A DNA stretch of 15,742 nucleotides from JAVBNH01 sp031551635 (lineage in GTDB: Bacteria > Bacillota > Clostridia > Oscillospirales > Acutalibacteraceae): NCBI GenBank assembly GCA_031551635.1, contig JAVBNH010000034.1, positions 1-15,742 of the forward strand, in the 5' to 3' direction. The position numbers and the translations under genes are program-made. The notes beneath the pieces were generated by a model. That model saw only the letters and a program-made list of their open reading frames with translations, was not told the DNA's origin and did not search any database. Each line of letters starts with the position of its first letter. The first letter of the stretch is position 1. Positions 12,180 to 15,742 of this stretch are shown here, in pieces.

Positions 12180-15100
12180 ATGAAGAAGCGTACATCAACG
12201 AAACTCCTGAGTATTCTATTGGCATTTGTTATGCTCATCGGAATTCTCCCAACAATGACTGCCAGCGCGGCTAACATCAACTCAAAGCTGTCAGGCATTG
12301 TTATCAACCTTGTAAGCGACGGACGGCAGATAATAAATAATAATGTCGCCACAGGGCAGAAGATAAACTCCTACGAAAATTTCCAGATGTCTATAAGCTG
12401 GGAAATGACCGAAGCGGTTTATCACAACAAGGTCGCGGCAGGCGATTATTTCACTATAAGTCTTCCCCTTGACATTCTGAATCCGATGGATATCGTGTCC
12501 CCGATTTCTCTCAGCTCGGGCGGCGAAGTTCTCGGTTTATGGACCATACTCCCGGAAGCGCCGATTAAGCTTACTCTTACAGCAGCCGCGGCGTCAATGC
12601 TCTCTCTTTCCGGTTCCTTCAATTTCCTCGGCAGATTTGAGGAATTAGGCGTCGGCAGCGAGGTCATATCCATTGCCGGAAAAAACATTACAGTTCCCAC
12701 AGGCAATCCTTCCACTCCTGTTTCGGGAGATTTCCCCTATGACCCGGCATTAAATCCGGAATCCTCCTATTATGAGGACGACGACCCGATTTATAAAGAC
12801 GGTCAGCAAAACACCTCCGTTCAGAACTCTATAGAATGGTGGTTGAACGCTAATGAAAACAATTATTGGGATTACCATAACAAGGGTACATTTAACATTC
12901 TAAACGGTGCTTATATCGAGGATATACTGGATGATTCGCAGGTTTTCGCAACGATACCGGAGATTTATGCATGTTTCGCTCACGTTGACTCTCAAGGCAG
13001 ACCTGTCAATGTTGCAGGCGGTTATATGAACCTTAATGAGAATTCGAGTGAGCTGGCAGTTCCCGTTCAGATCCCACGCGTAACACAGCCCGCGAATATG
13101 TCCAACGAGGATTTCGTCGCAATGCTGAAAACCCTGGGTACACCCGGCTACGGCATCACTCGTGACAATAAGCACCTTATTGTTTATCTCGGTACTGTAG
13201 GCGGCCCCGGCGGCACAATAAAATATGCCCAGACTGAAGCTGAGCTGAATACACGTTTACAGAGACTTACCGACTTAACAGCGGCTGAAAGAGCAGCTTT
13301 CATCAGAACTCATGGTCCGAACAACTCTATCGGCGGTCAGATTCTGATGTTCAACATGAATATTTACACGACAACTACAGCAGATAGGCCCGCGTATTTT
13401 AACACAGCGAACATCCATTCGACGACAGGTGACGACAGATACAATGCCAATCCTGTAACAATTTTTAACGCCAACGGCACAATCAAGGGCGTTGCTCCCA
13501 ACAGCGTGGTTCTTTATAAGCTTGACGCTTATAACCATAAGCCGATTGCGGGCGCTCAGTTTAAGCTTGAAATAAACACAAGCGGCTCAACTTGGGTTGA
13601 CTACACAGCCGGCGGAACAAAGACCACAGACGCGGAGGGCAAGGTTGTCTTTACGGGTCTTGGAACCTCAAAATACAGATTCAAGGAAGTTGCAGCGGCT
13701 CCCGGATATGTTTTGAATTCCGGTTCTTATAGCCCTTCCAAAACATTTACGGCTAATGCTAACGGTACGGTCATTACCTGCTCGAACCAGCCCGTCGAAT
13801 CTTATTTGAGAATTGCGAAATTCAATGAGCTTGGCAGAAACAATTCCAACGGCGACACTAAGGGCGTTATACTTGAAGGCGCTACAATGCAGCTCAAGGC
13901 ATTATCAGGTGTTAGCACCGACATGTTTCTTTTCACTGACAACAATAATCCGGCACGTGCAGGCTACACAGGCGCCAGCCTTATAAACGGCGTTTATACC
14001 TTTACAACTCTCAATGTCGCTGGCAGCGATTATTATGACCTTCCTAGAATTCGTCTCTTCCCCGGCGTTTATGAACTGACCGAAATTTCGGCTCCTGCGG
14101 GTTATCAGAGATCGAATTATGTTTACACAATAAACGTAGCCACAAACGGCAATGTTACAATCACCTGCCGCGACGGCAGCACGAATATTCCAAGCAGTAC
14201 CCAGAACAATGCCGCAGACTTTACATGGTTCGGAAATGATTATGACGGTACGAAAACCGGCGTTATCAGGCTGAAGAATGCGATAGCAACAGGCGGAGTC
14301 GCCATTGACGCGACACTCAACCTTTTCAACTATGACAATAACGGTTATGCCGCTCCCCACATGGTCCCCGGCGGTACTGTTATCGACCAGTGCACCTTCT
14401 CCCTCACCGGAACAGAAGCTGCTACTGCCACCATCGGTACGCTCGGCGGTGATAACCTGAATGTTACAAACATTGCAGGCGGAAAATCCTTCACAACAGT
14501 TGCAGCCGACACAAGCACAGCAAACGCTTTAAACAAAATCCCGAAAATCAATTTCACAAAAGCGGGCACATATACACTTGTTGAAACAGGCACAAAGTCA
14601 GGTTTCGCGAAGTACACAATCACCTACACAATAGTTGTCGCTTCCGACAGCACAATTACTGTAACAAGCACAAGCACAGGCGGACAGAAGCTTCCAGACG
14701 GCGATGTATTTACAGCCGCCGCACGTAACGCGAATGCCGATTACTGGTGGTGCAAGGCGGACACAGACGCAGGCAAGCACAACTACAACCTCAGAATCAG
14801 ACACAATATAGGTGTCGTAAATTATCCCTACACAGTTGAGTACTATAAAGACAGCATCACAGCTGGCAATCTTCTTGGCACCTCGAACGGCACAACTCAG
14901 TTTGCAGACGGTTATGTCTTGACAAACGCGGAAGTAGCCGCTGACCTCGGCGCAAACTGGGTTGACGCTCAGAAGCCCGCAGGTTATCAGGTAGAATCCA
15001 CTCAGTACTGCACAATCACTACTGTTGTCGAAAACAATGTAGTAAAGGTTCTCTACACTCAGATTAAGTATCCTTACACAGTTGAGTACTATAAAGACAG

Positions 15101-15742
15101 CATCACAGCTGGCAACCTTCTCGGCACCTCGAACGGCACAACCTCCTATGCCCCCGGCAAGGTACTCGCGAACGGCGACGTAGCTGCAGACCTCGGTGCA
15201 AACTGGGTTGACGCTCAGAAACCCGCTGGTTATCAGGTAGAATCCACTCAGTACTGCACTATTACGACTGTTGTCGAAAACAATGTAGTAAAGGTTCTCT
15301 ACACTCAAATTAAGTATCCTTACACAGTTGAATACTATAAAGACAGCATCACCTCCGGCAACCTTCTCGGCACATCGAACGGCACAACCACATTTGCCCC
15401 CGGCAAGGTACTCGCGAACGGCGACGTAGCTGCAGACCTCGGTGCAAACTGGGTTGACGCTCAGAAGCCCGCAGGTTATCAGGTAGAATCCACTCAGTAC
15501 TGCACTATTACGACTGTTGTCGAAAACAATGTAGTAAAGGTTCTCTACACTCAAATTAAGTATCCTTACACAGTTGAATACTATAAAGACAGCATCACCT
15601 CGGGCAACCTTCTCGGCACATCGAACGGCACAACCACATTTGCCCCCGGCAAGGTACTCGCGAACGGCGACGTAGCTGCAGACCTCGGTGCAAACTGGGT
15701 TGACGCTCAGAAGCCCGCAGGTTATCAGGTAGAATCCACTCA
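12180..15742 (+). CDS. Large secreted Cna-B/SpaA-type adhesin or pilin-like surface protein (partial, 3' end outside window)
   Basis: The frame is open from the ATG at 12180 to the window edge (1187 codons, no stop). GGAGGT at 12170-12175 lies 4 nt before the start. Residues 1-30 are a signal peptide (KKR, a hydrophobic stretch, TASA cleavage region). Residues about 32-440 form an N-terminal region I do not recognise; by position it may be the ligand-binding head. A Cna-B/SpaA domain spans 443-540 with K447, the E-box FKEVAAAPGY (E503) and SNQP (N536), the usual isopeptide triad. A second one spans about 543-670 with K547 and TEISAPAGY (E635), where D665 may replace the asparagine. A third beta domain (about 695-818, INFTKAGTYTL) resembles FctA-type pilin domains. 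From 882 on there are 82-residue repeats opening YPYTVEYYKDSI, similar to MucBP-like modules. A C-terminal LPxTG sorting signal is expected beyond the window. The role is probably attachment to host or matrix. Confidence 0.85.
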   Translation, partial: MKKRTSTKLLSILLAFVMLIGILPTMTASAANINSKLSGIVINLVSDGRQIINNNVATGQKINSYENFQMSISWEMTEAVYHNKVAAGDYFTISLPLDILNPMDIVSPISLSSGGEVLGLWTILPEAPIKLTLTAAAASMLSLSGSFNFLGRFEELGVGSEVISIAGKNITVPTGNPSTPVSGDFPYDPALNPESSYYEDDDPIYKDGQQNTSVQNSIEWWLNANENNYWDYHNKGTFNILNGAYIEDILDDSQVFATIPEIYACFAHVDSQGRPVNVAGGYMNLNENSSELAVPVQIPRVTQPANMSNEDFVAMLKTLGTPGYGITRDNKHLIVYLGTVGGPGGTIKYAQTEAELNTRLQRLTDLTAAERAAFIRTHGPNNSIGGQILMFNMNIYTTTTADRPAYFNTANIHSTTGDDRYNANPVTIFNANGTIKGVAPNSVVLYKLDAYNHKPIAGAQFKLEINTSGSTWVDYTAGGTKTTDAEGKVVFTGLGTSKYRFKEVAAAPGYVLNSGSYSPSKTFTANANGTVITCSNQPVESYLRIAKFNELGRNNSNGDTKGVILEGATMQLKALSGVSTDMFLFTDNNNPARAGYTGASLINGVYTFTTLNVAGSDYYDLPRIRLFPGVYELTEISAPAGYQRSNYVYTINVATNGNVTITCRDGSTNIPSSTQNNAADFTWFGNDYDGTKTGVIRLKNAIATGGVAIDATLNLFNYDNNGYAAPHMVPGGTVIDQCTFSLTGTEAATATIGTLGGDNLNVTNIAGGKSFTTVAADTSTANALNKIPKINFTKAGTYTLVETGTKSGFAKYTITYTIVVASDSTITVTSTSTGGQKLPDGDVFTAAARNANADYWWCKADTDAGKHNYNLRIRHNIGVVNYPYTVEYYKDSITAGNLLGTSNGTTQFADGYVLTNAEVAADLGANWVDAQKPAGYQVESTQYCTITTVVENNVVKVLYTQIKYPYTVEYYKDSITAGNLLGTSNGTTSYAPGKVLANGDVAADLGANWVDAQKPAGYQVESTQYCTITTVVENNVVKVLYTQIKYPYTVEYYKDSITSGNLLGTSNGTTTFAPGKVLANGDVAADLGANWVDAQKPAGYQVESTQYCTITTVVENNVVKVLYTQIKYPYTVEYYKDSITSGNLLGTSNGTTTFAPGKVLANGDVAADLGANWVDAQKPAGYQVEST
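14823..15742 (+). repeat. Tandem 246-bp coding repeats (82 residues each), four seen, last one cut
   Basis: Units start at 14823, 15069, 15315 and 15561, exactly 246 bp apart, so the frame is kept. The first is the most diverged (TTQFADGYVLTNAEVAADLG against YAPGKVLANGDVAADLG in the second). Units three and four differ at one position across the 182 bp visible of unit four. Each complete unit ends YCTITTVVENNVVKVLYTQIK-like and has a single cysteine. The near identity at silent sites shows recent duplication or gene conversion. Confidence 0.95.

Noticed and set aside
14598..15554. 318-codon minus-strand ORF opposite the adhesin repeats
   Set aside because: It is antisense to a clear coding frame, and its own repeats simply mirror the 246-bp units. 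It has no supporting domain or ribosome binding site.

Overview
The window looks like a chromosomal stretch from a low-to-mid GC Gram-positive anaerobe of the class Clostridia, most likely an Oscillospiraceae/Ruminococcaceae-type gut or rumen bacterium. This is inferred from strong AAGGAGG-type ribosome binding sites, a BspA-like leucine-rich-repeat protein ending in a dockerin-like segment, a Cna-B/SpaA-type surface protein, a long-form RsgA, and an argG-HIT-argH cluster. No phage, CRISPR, tRNA or rRNA gene was seen.

Layout. (1) 28-3448, plus strand: a flavodoxin-fold NAD(P)H oxidoreductase, a Cu(I)-exporting P1B ATPase (CopA) and a 68-residue CopZ-type copper chaperone. Four short arrays of tandem 7-bp units sit between these genes. 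(2) 3517-4791, plus: an NAD/Mn-dependent family 4 glycosidase, convergent with (3) 4800-5888, minus: the ribosome-assembly GTPase RsgA. (4) 5889-6311: no conventional gene. It holds a perfect 11-bp dyad, a 156-bp miniature inverted-repeat element with near-perfect 21-bp ends, a hairpin followed by T residues, and a minus-strand 10-codon ORF with a perfect Shine-Dalgarno. (5) 6312-8379, minus: a cyclophilin-type peptidyl-prolyl isomerase followed 13 bp later by the secreted LRR/dockerin-like protein. (6) 8498-11782, plus: two ARG-box-like operators spaced 21 bp, a sigma-A-type promoter, argG, a HIT-family hydrolase, argH and a strong intrinsic terminator. (7) 11783-12179: a patchwork of TACTAA-ended inverted-repeat elements. 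(8) 12180 to the window edge, plus: the first 1187 codons of a large secreted adhesin or pilin-like protein. It has Cna-B-type domains and at least four nearly identical 82-residue repeats and is cut by the window end.

How the genes work together. CopA and CopZ form a copper-efflux pair. ArgG and ArgH catalyse the last two steps of arginine synthesis (citrulline to argininosuccinate to arginine), probably under ArgR control. The HIT protein between them may act on an adenylylated by-product, but that is speculation. The LRR protein and the adhesin are both exported and repeat-based.

Most noteworthy non-coding content: the family of TACTAA-terminated miniature elements (one 21-bp end is identical at two sites 6 kb apart), the 7-bp arrays that supply the stop codons of two genes, and the phased ARG boxes. 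I did not find a clear multi-gene system that I would call new. The miniature-element family and the argG-HIT-argH arrangement are the best leads.
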